Assembly: GCF_900115185.1 (NCBI RefSeq)
Contig: NZ_FOVN01000004.1
Location: 177,417 to 241,416, forward strand
Direction: 5' to 3'
Origin: Algorimicrobium echini
Lineage (GTDB): Bacteria; Bacteroidota; Bacteroidia; Flavobacteriales; Flavobacteriaceae
Length of the DNA: 64,000 bases
The notes below the pieces were generated by a model. It did not search any database. It was not told the origin of the DNA and worked only from the letters and a program-made list of their open reading frames with translations. This document shows, one piece after another, positions 56,081-64,000 of this stretch. Each line of letters opens with the position of its first letter. Positions within the stretch are counted from its first letter, which is position 1. A program made the translations under genes and the position numbers.

Positions 56081-57169
56081 TTATTTAAAATATGAAAATG
56101 TTTCACCATCTTTCATTTTTAATAATGTTTCGTAAATCATTTTAATTACATTTTCAACATCATCCCGATGCACCATTTCTACAGTGGTATGCATATAACG
56201 TAATGGTAATGAAATTAAAGCAGAAGGCACACCTCCATTGCTGTAAGCAAAGGCATCAGTATCTGTACCTGTAGCTCGAGATAGGGCAGCACGCTGAAAC
56301 GGTATCTTTTTTTCTTCGGCAGTTTCTGTAATCAAATCACGCAATTTTTGTTGTACTGCAGGAGCATAAGCAATTACAGGACCAGCACCTAATTCTACAA
56401 AACCTTGCGATTTTTGTTCTATCATTGGTGTTGTAGTATCATGAGTTACATCTGTAACAATTGCAGCATTTGGTTTGATAGTTTGAGTTATCATTTCAGC
56501 GCCACGTAATCCAATTTCTTCTTGTACCGAGTTGGTGATATATAAACCAAAAGGGAGTGTTTTTTTGTTTTCTTTTAAAAGTCTGGCTACTTCAGCAATC
56601 ATAAAACCACCCATACGGTTATCCAATGCGCGACAAACAAATTTATCACCATTTAAAATATGAAATTCATCGGGATACGTAATAACGCAACCAACGTGAA
56701 TGTCCATTTTCTCTACTGCTGCTTTATCTTTGGCGCCAACATCAATACAAATATTATCGGGTTTCGGTGCTTCCTCTTTACTTTTATCTCTGGTGTGAAT
56801 AGCTGGCCATCCAAAAACACCTTTAACAATACCGTTTTTGGTGTGAATATTCACTATTTTACTAGGTGCAATTTGGTGATCGCTACCACCATTGCGAATA
56901 ACATATATTAGTCCATTATCTGAAATATAATTTACATACCACGAAATTTCATCAGCATGCCCTTCTATAACCACTTTATATTTGGCTTTTGGGTTTACAA
57001 CGCCAACGGCTGTTCCATAGGTATCTGTTATAAACTCATCCACATACGGTTTTAGGTAGTCCATCCATATTTTCTGACCCTCCCACTCATATCCAGTAGG
57101 TGATGCATTATTTAAATATTTTTCTAGAAAGTCCATGGACTTTTTATTTAGTATACTCTTTTTTGCCAT
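56081..57169 (-). CDS. M42 family metalloaminopeptidase
   Basis: This 362-aa protein has a dinuclear-metal aminopeptidase fold. His in IEGHADEISW, Asp in ALDNRMGGFM, Glu-Glu in SVQEEIGLRGAEM, Asp in VTDVTHDT and His near the end in PLRYMHTTVEMVH are the metal and catalytic residues. STPTGYEWEG-like N-terminal NASPTGYEWEG is typical. These cytosolic tetrahedral peptidases trim peptides; some have been annotated as glucanases without support. The gene has its own terminator and diverges from the DUF4294 gene. Confidence 0.93.
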   Translation of the reverse strand: MAKKSILNKKSMDFLEKYLNNASPTGYEWEGQKIWMDYLKPYVDEFITDTYGTAVGVVNPKAKYKVVIEGHADEISWYVNYISDNGLIYVIRNGGSDHQIAPSKIVNIHTKNGIVKGVFGWPAIHTRDKSKEEAPKPDNICIDVGAKDKAAVEKMDIHVGCVITYPDEFHILNGDKFVCRALDNRMGGFMIAEVARLLKENKKTLPFGLYITNSVQEEIGLRGAEMITQTIKPNAAIVTDVTHDTTTPMIEQKSQGFVELGAGPVIAYAPAVQQKLRDLITETAEEKKIPFQRAALSRATGTDTDAFAYSNGGVPSALISLPLRYMHTTVEMVHRDDVENVIKMIYETLLKMKDGETFSYFK

Positions 57170-57284
57170 CTGATTTATTTTTGCACTAAAATAACAATAT
57201 TAATACTATTTTAAGGTTAAAGGTTTTTTAAATTATTAATTTTACATATTCCTTTTTGGAATGATTTTGGATCGTTTTAAACCT

Positions 57285-57962
57285 ATGAAAATAATTGCCT
57301 ACTTTTTTTTAGTTTTTCCCATAGCACTTTTTGCTCAAGTAGAGGAGGAGGTACAAGATTCAACGGATGTGGTTTATATTCTGATTGAAGGCGATTCAAT
57401 ACCTAAATCTGCTATTAATTTGAACGAAGTTAAACTGTTACACCGTTTAAAATTCAGTACAGAAGCAGAAAGAAACCGTTATTTAATTATTAGACGAAAA
57501 ACTATCAAGGTGTATCCTTACGCTAAATTAGCTGCTGAACGGTTGGAATCTTTAAACGAACGTTTAAATAGTTTGGAACGCGAAAGTGAAAAACGTCGGT
57601 ATGCTAAATTAATTCAGAAGTATATTGAGGATGAATTTTCAGCCGAACTAAAAAAATTAACAAAAACGGAAGGACAAATTCTTGTAAAATTGATTCATAG
57701 ACAAACAGGTGTTACAACATTCGATTTAATAAAAGATTTGCGGAGTGGTTGGCGTGCTTTTTGGTTTAATAATACCGCCTTACTTTTTAATATTTCGCTT
57801 AAAGAAGAATTTGACCCATGGAATGTTGAGGAAGATTATTTAATTGAAGATGTTTTGGAACGTAATTTTCAAAGTGGACGTTTAGAGCGTCAAGAGTCTG
57901 CATTAGATTTTGATTTTTTTGAATTAGCCAATAAATGGCGTAATAGCAATGAAGTCCCATAA
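57285..57962 (+). CDS. DUF4294-like exported protein
   Basis: This protein is 225 aa from the ATG that starts the signal peptide (MKIIAYFFLVFPIALFAQ); an ATG 24 bp upstream is less likely. The body has NRYLIIRRKTIKVYPYAKLAAERL, a helical ERLNSLERESEKRRYAKLIQKY segment and a C-terminal FDLIKDLRSGWRAFWFNNTA, matching DUF4294, a Bacteroidota family of unknown function. Its stop overlaps the next start by 1 base (TAATG), so it is coupled to the hemolysin-III gene. Confidence 0.82.
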   Translation: MKIIAYFFLVFPIALFAQVEEEVQDSTDVVYILIEGDSIPKSAINLNEVKLLHRLKFSTEAERNRYLIIRRKTIKVYPYAKLAAERLESLNERLNSLERESEKRRYAKLIQKYIEDEFSAELKKLTKTEGQILVKLIHRQTGVTTFDLIKDLRSGWRAFWFNNTALLFNISLKEEFDPWNVEEDYLIEDVLERNFQSGRLERQESALDFDFFELANKWRNSNEVP

Positions 57963-58588
57963 TGCGGTTACAAACTCCTTTTGAAGAACGCCTTAATAGT
58001 TTAACACATGCCCTAGGAGTATTAATAGGGATTGTAGCTTTAGTACTATTAATGGTTTATAATTCTAATAAAACCGATTGGAGTTTGTTTAGTGTTGTTG
58101 CTTATGGAGTCACTATTATTTTATTATTTACCGCTTCAACCTTATACCATTTTGTAGAATCAGACAAACCCAAACATTATTTACGGATTCTAGACCATAT
58201 TAGTATTTATTTCTTAATAGCAGGCACATATACTCCTGTCTCCTTAATTACGTTAGAAGCCAGTAAAGGCTGGTATTTGTTTTGGATTGTTTGGGGAATT
58301 ACGGCTCTAGGGCTTGTTTTGAAGATTTTTTTTACGGGGAAATTTGAATTCTTTTCAGTGGTACTTTACCTTATCATGGGATGGCTCGTAGTGTTTGATT
58401 TTTCATATTTGGCTGAAAGTTTAGGGCCAAATGGACTCTTTTGGTTATTTGCAGGAGGCTTTGCCTACACAGCTGGTATTTTGTTTTATGCCATAGATAA
58501 AATAAAATTTAACCACGTTATTTGGCACCTTTTTGTTTTAGCTGGTGCTATTTGCCACTTTATTATGGTGTTTTTTTACGTTATTTAA
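57962..58588 (+). CDS. Hemolysin III/PAQR family membrane protein
   Basis: This 208-aa protein has seven membrane helices. The family's three conserved regions are present: EERLNSLTHALGVLIG, STLYHFVESDKPKHYLRILDHISIYFLIAGTYTP and HVIWHLFVLAGAICHF. The His/Asp set is that of a probable metal-dependent hydrolase in the membrane. Despite the name, most homologues are not toxins. It is the second gene of a two-gene operon. Confidence 0.9.
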   Translation: MRLQTPFEERLNSLTHALGVLIGIVALVLLMVYNSNKTDWSLFSVVAYGVTIILLFTASTLYHFVESDKPKHYLRILDHISIYFLIAGTYTPVSLITLEASKGWYLFWIVWGITALGLVLKIFFTGKFEFFSVVLYLIMGWLVVFDFSYLAESLGPNGLFWLFAGGFAYTAGILFYAIDKIKFNHVIWHLFVLAGAICHFIMVFFYVI

Positions 58589-58594
58589 ATAGCA

Positions 58595-59212
58595 TTAGGA
58601 CAGATTGAAGGTGATTTTTATACCCTCAATAATCATACTGGTACCAATAATTGCAATTATTAAACCCATTATTTTCCCAACCACAGAAATAACATTATAG
58701 CCTATTTTTTTTACAATAAAATCGCTTAAACGAAATGTTATAAAAGTCAATAAACACATAAAGGCAAAAATTAAAATAACGAGAGCAATTTTAATGAAGT
58801 TAGCATCTGAAACAAAGTTCATGGCAGTTACAATAGTTCCTGGTCCTGCTAGAATAGGAATTGCTAATGGTGAAACGGCAATGTTTTCATCTATGTGAGT
58901 GTTTTTTAGATTTTTTATGCTTGATTTTTTTGATTGAAGCATATCAAAACCGACATAAAAAATTAAAATCCCACCCGTTATTTTAAAGGCAGGAATGGTA
59001 ATTCCAAATAACTCAAAAATGAATTTTCCAAGAATCACAAAAATGGCAACAATAATAAAAGCAATTAAAACGGCTCGTTTATTAATACGTAGTTTAGTTT
59101 CGGGATCGGCACCTCCAACGAGTGATAGGAATATCGGTAAATTAGAAATAGGATTCATAATAGCAAAGAATCCTGTAAATACCGTAATTGAAAATGTGAG
59201 AAGATGATCCAT
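58595..59212 (-). CDS. MarC family integral membrane protein (second copy)
   Basis: This 205-aa protein has six helices. FSITVFTGFFAIMNPISNLPIFLSLVGG is the family start and VSPLAIPILAGPGTIVTAMNFV marks the second half. It is only distantly similar to the copy at 28224 (for example MNPISNLPIF versus MNPLGTVPVF), so it is an old paralogue. It converges on the hemolysin-III gene, with a gap of 6 bp. Confidence 0.9.
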   Translation of the reverse strand: MDHLLTFSITVFTGFFAIMNPISNLPIFLSLVGGADPETKLRINKRAVLIAFIIVAIFVILGKFIFELFGITIPAFKITGGILIFYVGFDMLQSKKSSIKNLKNTHIDENIAVSPLAIPILAGPGTIVTAMNFVSDANFIKIALVILIFAFMCLLTFITFRLSDFIVKKIGYNVISVVGKIMGLIIAIIGTSMIIEGIKITFNLS

Positions 59213-59410
59213 TATTAAAAAACGTTTTTTTTTATCTCAATAAATGTATCTTAAGATATAATTTTTTAAGGCTGCAAATGTAGGAAATCAATAGGATATT
59301 ATTAATTGATACCTAGCATTTAATTTCAGTTAATTAAAACTATTAAAAGACTCAATCTTGTTCACTATTATAATTTTTAAAACAAGTCGTGCCTTAACTG
59401 TTCTAAATTA

Positions 59411-59839
59411 TTAAGGTGTTAATATGTCTTTGTAGTCTTCAAAAAAGGCTTCAAAACGACTCATACTATCATTTAAAAACACCATGACTTCTTGCCAGCT
59501 GTTCTTATTATGAATGGATACTTTTTGCTCTAAAGGAACATAAATTCGGGAGATTTCTTTACCGTTTTCTAAATAGTATTCTTCTTCAAAAATAGCATTT
59601 GGTAGATAATCTGATTTTAAAATGGTTTTTAGAGCCTCCAACTTTTCCCAAATTGTAATGCGGTTCTCCAAATCGTCTTCTAAATCTATGGAAACCATAG
59701 CTTGTTTTGTATCAAAATGGAATTTAAAACTCATGCCTTTAATTTTGGTGTCATACAAAATCCATTTCCTAGGAAAAGATTTCCTAAAACTGGTCCAAAA
59801 TAATTGACGGAGTTGTCTAGATTCTTCTTTTGAAAACAT
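59411..59839 (-). CDS. DUF4268-like protein
   Basis: This 142-aa soluble protein has the start FSKEESRQLRQLFWTSFRKSFP, then KGMSFKFHFDTKQAMVSIDLE and ISRIYVPLEQKVSIHNKNSWQE. These match DUF4268, a family found alone or at the end of restriction-type nucleases. No nuclease motif is visible in this stand-alone version, and its function is unknown. It sits 6 bp downstream of the ZIP transporter gene on the same strand, so it is probably co-transcribed with it. Confidence 0.8.
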   Translation of the reverse strand: MFSKEESRQLRQLFWTSFRKSFPRKWILYDTKIKGMSFKFHFDTKQAMVSIDLEDDLENRITIWEKLEALKTILKSDYLPNAIFEEEYYLENGKEISRIYVPLEQKVSIHNKNSWQEVMVFLNDSMSRFEAFFEDYKDILTP

Positions 59840-59845
59840 AAAAAA

Positions 59846-60520
59846 TTAAATTATGTAAGCCATAGCAATACCCAAAACAATGGCTATTAATTTAGTCAGG
59901 TTGAATTTATGGCCTTCGCCACTTTCAAATAAAATAGTTGTGGAAATATGTAAAAAGATACCAATAACAATAGCATTAATTGCACTAATATTTTGGCTAG
60001 CAATATTCATATGATTGGAAATAAAAGTGCCAATAGGTGTCATAGCAGCAAAAATGGTTAAAAACGCTATGACTTGAAATTTGGTAGCTTTTGAATGAAT
60101 TAGAAAACCCGTAATAACCGTAGCAATTGGAATTTTATGAACCAATACACCATACACCATATCATTATGTTCATGAATAGGAAAGCCCTCTAAAAAACTA
60201 TGTATACACAAGCTTAAAAACAGTGCCCAAGGAAAATGTTTACCATGATTATGAACATGTACGTGGCCATGTTCAGCACCTTTTGAGAAGAACTCTAAAA
60301 TTATTTGAATTAGAATTCCGAACATAATAAATAGTCCGGTTTGCTTTGCATCTAAATGGTGGTATACTTCTGGTAGTAACTCAAAAAGGGTTAAGGCTAA
60401 TAAAAAAGCACCACTAAAAGCTAACAGTAACTTAAAGTTGAAGTGCGCTTTTTTACGTGTTAAAACAACTAATGAAGCACCAATAATAACAGCAAATATG
60501 GGTAGTAAGTACGGCAACAT
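59846..60520 (-). CDS. ZIP family metal transporter
   Basis: This 224-aa protein has seven to eight helices, a His-rich loop (HGHVHVHNHGKHF) in the middle and the transport motif HSFLEGFPIHE. It is expected to import zinc or a similar divalent metal. Its ATG overlaps the stop of the methyltransferase gene by 1 base (TAATG), so expression is coupled. It is chemically unrelated to the copper operon at the left of the window. Confidence 0.9.
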   Translation of the reverse strand: MLPYLLPIFAVIIGASLVVLTRKKAHFNFKLLLAFSGAFLLALTLFELLPEVYHHLDAKQTGLFIMFGILIQIILEFFSKGAEHGHVHVHNHGKHFPWALFLSLCIHSFLEGFPIHEHNDMVYGVLVHKIPIATVITGFLIHSKATKFQVIAFLTIFAAMTPIGTFISNHMNIASQNISAINAIVIGIFLHISTTILFESGEGHKFNLTKLIAIVLGIAMAYII

Positions 60521-61248
60521 TATTTAAAAATCATGATTAAACGTTCAGATGTGTTTTTGTTAAATTTATGTAATTTATAATCGCCAAAAATATCTAATAA
60601 ATAAACACCTGCCTGATCAAATAGCGCTTGAAAATCCTCTAAAGTAAAAGCGCGTACCCGTTCTTGGAATTGATACGTGTTACCAGCATCATCAAACTGA
60701 ATATCTTTAATAATGTAACCATCTTTAAAGAAACGTTTTATTTGAAAGTCAATATTTTCAACGGTTTTAGTTTCTTCTGGAACTAAATTATCAATAACAT
60801 AGTTACTATTCATAAAATCAATTACACCAAATCCAGTTTCATTTAAATCTGCTTGAATGGCTTGAATGGTCTTTAAGTTATCATCTTCATTTTCAAAATA
60901 ACCAAAACTAGTAAACAAATTAAAAACAGCATCAAACTGTTTATTAAAAGGTTTACACATATCATGAACTTGAAAATGGAGTGTTTCGTTTTCAAATTGC
61001 TTGGCATGAGCAATGCTGTTTTCGGATAAATCTGCACCAATAACCTTATAACCCAACGAATTTAAATAAATAGCATGACGGCCTTTGCCACAAGCTAAAT
61101 CTAAAATTTCACCGTGCTCAGGCAGGTTTAAATAATTGGTTAAAATATCCATAAATAGTTGGGCTTCGCTATTATCTCTATCTTTATAAAGTATATGATA
61201 ATATGGTGTGTCAAACCATGAAGCAAACCATTGCGATGTGTTTTCCAT
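60520..61248 (-). CDS. Class I SAM-dependent methyltransferase
   Basis: This protein is 242 aa from the ATG of MENTSQWFASWFDTPYYHILYKDRD, the usual start of this Bacteroidota group; an ATG 18 codons earlier would overlap the likely promoter region. Motif I is ILDLACGKGRHAIYL, and FDAVFNLFTSFGYF is motif II-like. The substrate is unknown. It diverges from the RNA methyltransferase gene, and the ZIP gene follows in the same operon. Confidence 0.88.
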   Translation of the reverse strand: MENTSQWFASWFDTPYYHILYKDRDNSEAQLFMDILTNYLNLPEHGEILDLACGKGRHAIYLNSLGYKVIGADLSENSIAHAKQFENETLHFQVHDMCKPFNKQFDAVFNLFTSFGYFENEDDNLKTIQAIQADLNETGFGVIDFMNSNYVIDNLVPEETKTVENIDFQIKRFFKDGYIIKDIQFDDAGNTYQFQERVRAFTLEDFQALFDQAGVYLLDIFGDYKLHKFNKNTSERLIMIFK

Positions 61249-61328
61249 AAAAGTTTTCCCTTGGTTAGGGTTTAATCTTGTAATAATTAATCTGCTACCC
61301 AAAAATTGTCATTGTTAAGCAAAGTCTG

Positions 61329-61358
61329 TTGTCTTGCCACAAAAATACTGTATTTTTG
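61329..61358 (+). promoter_or_regulatory. Bacteroidota-type promoter of the THUMP methyltransferase gene
   Basis: TTG at 61329-61331, a 19-base spacer and TATTTTTG at 61351-61358 fit the consensus exactly. The start near 61365 rules out a TTG start at 61334 and supports the ATG at 61379. Confidence 0.65.
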
Positions 61359-61378
61359 TAATCTATTTAATGTCTGCG

Positions 61379-62542
61379 ATGGAGAATAATTTTAAAATGG
61401 TTGCCAAAACCTTATTTGGCTTTGAAGATTTATTAGAAAAAGAACTCATTCAATTAGGTGCTATAGATATTCAGAAAGGCACAAGAATGGTTGGTTTTAC
61501 TGGCGATAAAGGGTTTATGTACAAGGCAAATTTAGGTTTGCGTACTGCTATTAAAATTTTAAAACCAATTAATAGTTTTCGTATCAAGAACGAACAAGAT
61601 TTGTACGATCAAGTGTATAAAATGGATTGGAGTCAGTATATGAAATCTAGTGGAACATTAGCCATTAGTTCAACGGTTCATTCAGAACAGTTTACACATT
61701 CGCAATACATTTCACTTAAAACTAAAGATGCTATTGTTGATAAATTTAGAGATACTACTAATGAGCGTCCAAATATAGATTTACGGTTTCCTGATTTAAA
61801 AGTGAATGTCCATATTGATAGAAACCAATGTACTATTTCATTGGATTCGTCTGGTGAATCTTTACATAAGCGTGGTTATAAAACGGCTACCAATATTGCA
61901 CCTATAAGTGAAGTTTTGGCAGCAGGTCTTGTTATGTTATCGGGTTGGGATGGTCAGTCAGATTTTATGGATCCAATGTGTGGTAGTGGAACGATATTGG
62001 CGGAAGCTGCCATGATAGCTTGTAATATACCACCAAATTTAATGCGAAAAGAATTTGCTTTTGAGCGTTGGAATGACTGGGATGTTGAATTATTTGAAAA
62101 AATTGAAGAATCTCTTTTGAAAAAAACACGAGACTTTCATCATAAAATAATAGGATATGATAAATCGCCTAGTGCAGTAGCTAAAGCAAAAGATAATCTG
62201 AAAAATGCACATTTAGATGAATTTGTTAGCATTCAGCATGAAGATTTCTTTAAGACTCAAAAAGCTGGTGATGCTAAATTGCATATGGTTTTTAATCCAC
62301 CTTATGGAGAACGCCTAGATATTGATATGGAAAAATTTTATGCAGCTATTGGTGATACGCTAAAACAAAATTATCCAGGAACTGATGCTTGGTTTATAAC
62401 ATCTAATCTGGATGCCATAAAGCATGTTGGATTACGTCCATCGCGAAAAATACATGTAATGAATGCAAAATTAGAATCGCGTTTGGTAAAATATGTTATG
62501 TACGAAGGCAGTAAAAAAGCAAAGTATCAGGATAGAGATTAG
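61379..62542 (+). CDS. THUMP-domain rRNA/RNA methyltransferase (RlmL N-terminal type)
   Basis: This 387-aa protein has an N-terminal ferredoxin-like/THUMP RNA-binding part (MVAKTLFGFEDLLEKELIQLGA, INSFRIKNEQDLYDQVYKMDW). A Rossmann methyltransferase domain follows with DFMDPMCGSGTILAEAAMIA and the catalytic NPPYGERL motif for base N-methylation. It is related to the RlmL N2-guanine methyltransferase of 23S rRNA. The start was chosen from family similarity and the promoter position. Confidence 0.9.
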   Translation: MENNFKMVAKTLFGFEDLLEKELIQLGAIDIQKGTRMVGFTGDKGFMYKANLGLRTAIKILKPINSFRIKNEQDLYDQVYKMDWSQYMKSSGTLAISSTVHSEQFTHSQYISLKTKDAIVDKFRDTTNERPNIDLRFPDLKVNVHIDRNQCTISLDSSGESLHKRGYKTATNIAPISEVLAAGLVMLSGWDGQSDFMDPMCGSGTILAEAAMIACNIPPNLMRKEFAFERWNDWDVELFEKIEESLLKKTRDFHHKIIGYDKSPSAVAKAKDNLKNAHLDEFVSIQHEDFFKTQKAGDAKLHMVFNPPYGERLDIDMEKFYAAIGDTLKQNYPGTDAWFITSNLDAIKHVGLRPSRKIHVMNAKLESRLVKYVMYEGSKKAKYQDRD

Positions 62543-62733
62543 TTAGGGTGCATTTTAGTTTTGTTATTTTCTAACTTTTATACTTATATACTCTTAATTT
62601 TCGCAAAGGAGTAATGGAAGTAAGGTGGAGTGAGCCAAAGTAGCCTTCTAGATTAATGATTAATAATCATAGAAATTATGTTATTATGTTTTGGAATTTA
62701 GTACCTAATTTAGAAAGTTATCTATACTAAACA

Positions 62734-63471
62734 CTATTTAGCTTTCTTAAAAATGGGAATTAAATAAGAAATATTATAACCATATCCAAAACCAAAACTC
62801 CCACTATCATAGGTTTTATTGTAACCAGGTATATAAAGATTTTCAAAATTATCAGGTTCACTTTGTGTAATGATGTATTTAAATTGCACGTTTACACCTA
62901 AAAACAAATTAGTAAGTACTTCTACTTTTAAACCAGTAATAAATTCTGCCCAGACTGCGTTTAAGCCACTATAATCAATACTTTCTGTTGACGTAAATTG
63001 TGGAGCCCAATACTGATTTTGGGAATAGACACCATAGCCATTAAGTTCTTGACTAAAATTGCTAGCTGCAACCCGAAAACCACCATATAATAAATTGTTC
63101 ATTCCGTACCAATTTTGATAGGCGTTATAATCTGCTCCCAGTTTTATGTAGGTCCCAGAGGATGTAACAGCTATATAATCGGTAGTCGTTTTTTTTTCTT
63201 CAATACCAAATTCAGCAGCTAAATACCATTTTTTTGTAAATCGGAAATCACCATTTATCTCAAAGCCTTTATAATCATCATCAACAAAAGAGCGGATTAA
63301 TTTACTAGCATCTCCACCTACACGTAGACCATATTTTTCTTTTTGCTTAATGCTATCCTTTAATTTATTATTTAACGGAATGCTATCGTTTTGTGCAAAT
63401 GAAACTGAACAAAAAAGCATACCAACTAAACAGGACTTAATGATAGAGATTATAGTTTGTTGCATTTTCAT
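62734..63471 (-). CDS. DUF6048-like outer-membrane barrel protein
   Basis: This 245-aa protein has a signal peptide (IIKSCLVGMLFCSVSFAQ), then a barrel-like series of strands (YGLRVGGDASKLIRSF, GFEINGDFRFTKKWYLAAEFG, NLLYGGFRVAASNF, SGSFGFGYGYNISYLIPIF). It matches DUF6048, a Bacteroidota family of unknown function. Its start lies 35 bp inside the end of the DUF6452 gene, in another frame. Confidence 0.82.
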   Translation of the reverse strand: MKMQQTIISIIKSCLVGMLFCSVSFAQNDSIPLNNKLKDSIKQKEKYGLRVGGDASKLIRSFVDDDYKGFEINGDFRFTKKWYLAAEFGIEEKKTTTDYIAVTSSGTYIKLGADYNAYQNWYGMNNLLYGGFRVAASNFSQELNGYGVYSQNQYWAPQFTSTESIDYSGLNAVWAEFITGLKVEVLTNLFLGVNVQFKYIITQSEPDNFENLYIPGYNKTYDSGSFGFGYGYNISYLIPIFKKAK

Positions 63472-63979
63472 TTTCTATTGTTTGATTATCATCTACTGAT
63501 TGAATAATTTTTATCCATTTATCGCCATCATCTTCAACTGTCATGGAAATATTTTTAAAAACCGTTTTAAAACCACAAGCTCTAGATACGTAAACTTCTT
63601 CTGTTACATAAGATATGGTTATAATATCTTCATTTCCCGTTATAAAATCGTCATCTGGATTATCTGGTGTTTGGTTATTATTTAATCTATAATTTTTATA
63701 AATACTATACTGCGTGCTATTTTCAGTGGTTTTTAGTGGTAAAAGAATTATTTGCTTACTTGTTGAACCGTCTAAATCTGGTAATGTTTCATCATTTCCA
63801 ATACCTTGTACACGGCATCTAGCAACATTTCTAGGATTTTGTTGTTCTGGGTTCTCAATGCTGTAAAAAGCAATAGTTAAACGCGGTGTGGTAACTGTAT
63901 CTAGCGTACAAATATCATCGCGCTCGCAGCTAAATGCCAGGCAACCAATTAGAATTAATAAGGCAACTAATTTTTTCAT
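63437..63979 (-). CDS. DUF6452-like lipoprotein
   Basis: This 180-aa protein has a lipoprotein signal with LAFSC (Cys18) followed by Glu, then a Cys-containing start (ERDDICTLDTVTTPRLTIAFY) and a beta-rich body (QIILLPLKTTENSTQYSIYKN, TISYVTEEVYVSRACGFKTVF). It matches DUF6452, which usually sits next to DUF6048 in Flavobacteriaceae (family knowledge). The two products probably work together at the outer membrane (inference). Confidence 0.82.
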   Translation of the reverse strand: MKKLVALLILIGCLAFSCERDDICTLDTVTTPRLTIAFYSIENPEQQNPRNVARCRVQGIGNDETLPDLDGSTSKQIILLPLKTTENSTQYSIYKNYRLNNNQTPDNPDDDFITGNEDIITISYVTEEVYVSRACGFKTVFKNISMTVEDDGDKWIKIIQSVDDNQTIENENATNYNLYH

Positions 63980-64000
63980 AGGTATTTATCTTCTTTCTAA

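Noticed and set aside
59411-59839. Restriction-system remnant (DUF4268)
   Set aside because: Only the small stand-alone domain is present, with no nuclease or methylase partner nearby; the adjacent methyltransferases are of housekeeping types.

Overview
The window is about 64 kb of an AT-rich chromosome (roughly one third G+C by eye) from a member of the Flavobacteriaceae (Bacteroidota). Evidence: a gliding-motility GldF/GldG protein, a type IX secretion C-terminal sorting domain, type II-C-like Cas1/Cas2, many Bacteroidota-only families (HYC_CC_PP, DUF4294, DUF4833, DUF6048, DUF6452), and promoters of the TTG-N19/20-TAnnTTTG type. No rRNA, tRNA, insertion sequence, prophage or CRISPR repeat was recognised. 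No gene-free stretch exceeds 300 bases.

Layout. 1-1400: cas2 and cas1 on the minus strand, without cas9 or an array in view. 1605-11811: a compact plus-strand copper/silver-type efflux operon: HYC_CC_PP protein, CusA-like RND pump with a frameshift, TolC-like channel, P1B ATPase, CusB-like adaptor and a HMA lipoprotein. 12045-20255: core genes: DUF4870, dnaN, a gldF-gldG fusion preceded by a 7-bp tandem repeat, an ABM monooxygenase-fold protein with a SAM hydrolase, phoH, an outer-membrane barrel and purC. 20331-30054: a T9SS cargo protein, DUF4833, an alanine/sodium symporter, acetyl-CoA synthetase, a serine beta-lactamase-like hydrolase, a NYN-domain protein, MarC and a Bcr/CflA-type exporter.

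30191-35120: a soluble histidine kinase and NtrC-type sigma-54 activator, followed by a near-consensus -24/-12 promoter and a perfect 10-bp-arm inverted repeat. These lie ahead of a four-gene operon: a 64-aa cysteine protein, glutamate dehydrogenase, a GreA/GreB-C-terminal (Rnk-like) protein and a 126-aa protein. This reads as a self-contained nitrogen/stress regulon.

35397-48741: the most unusual region. Two convergent operons, 8 bp apart, encode six proteins that all carry export signals: a trypsin-like protease with ankyrin repeats, a lipoprotein, a beta-propeller caspase, a TPR caspase, a DUF4384 metacaspase and a likely outer-membrane protein. All four proteases keep their catalytic residues. 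I infer an envelope-located proteolytic system; its function is unknown.

49023-63979: an APC amino-acid permease whose start codon abuts a terminator-like hairpin; a three-gene biotin-dependent acyl-CoA carboxylase; a PrsW-like protease; a NUDIX hydrolase; an M42 aminopeptidase; DUF4294 with a hemolysin-III protein; a second MarC; DUF4268; a ZIP transporter; two methyltransferases; and an overlapping DUF6452/DUF6048 pair.
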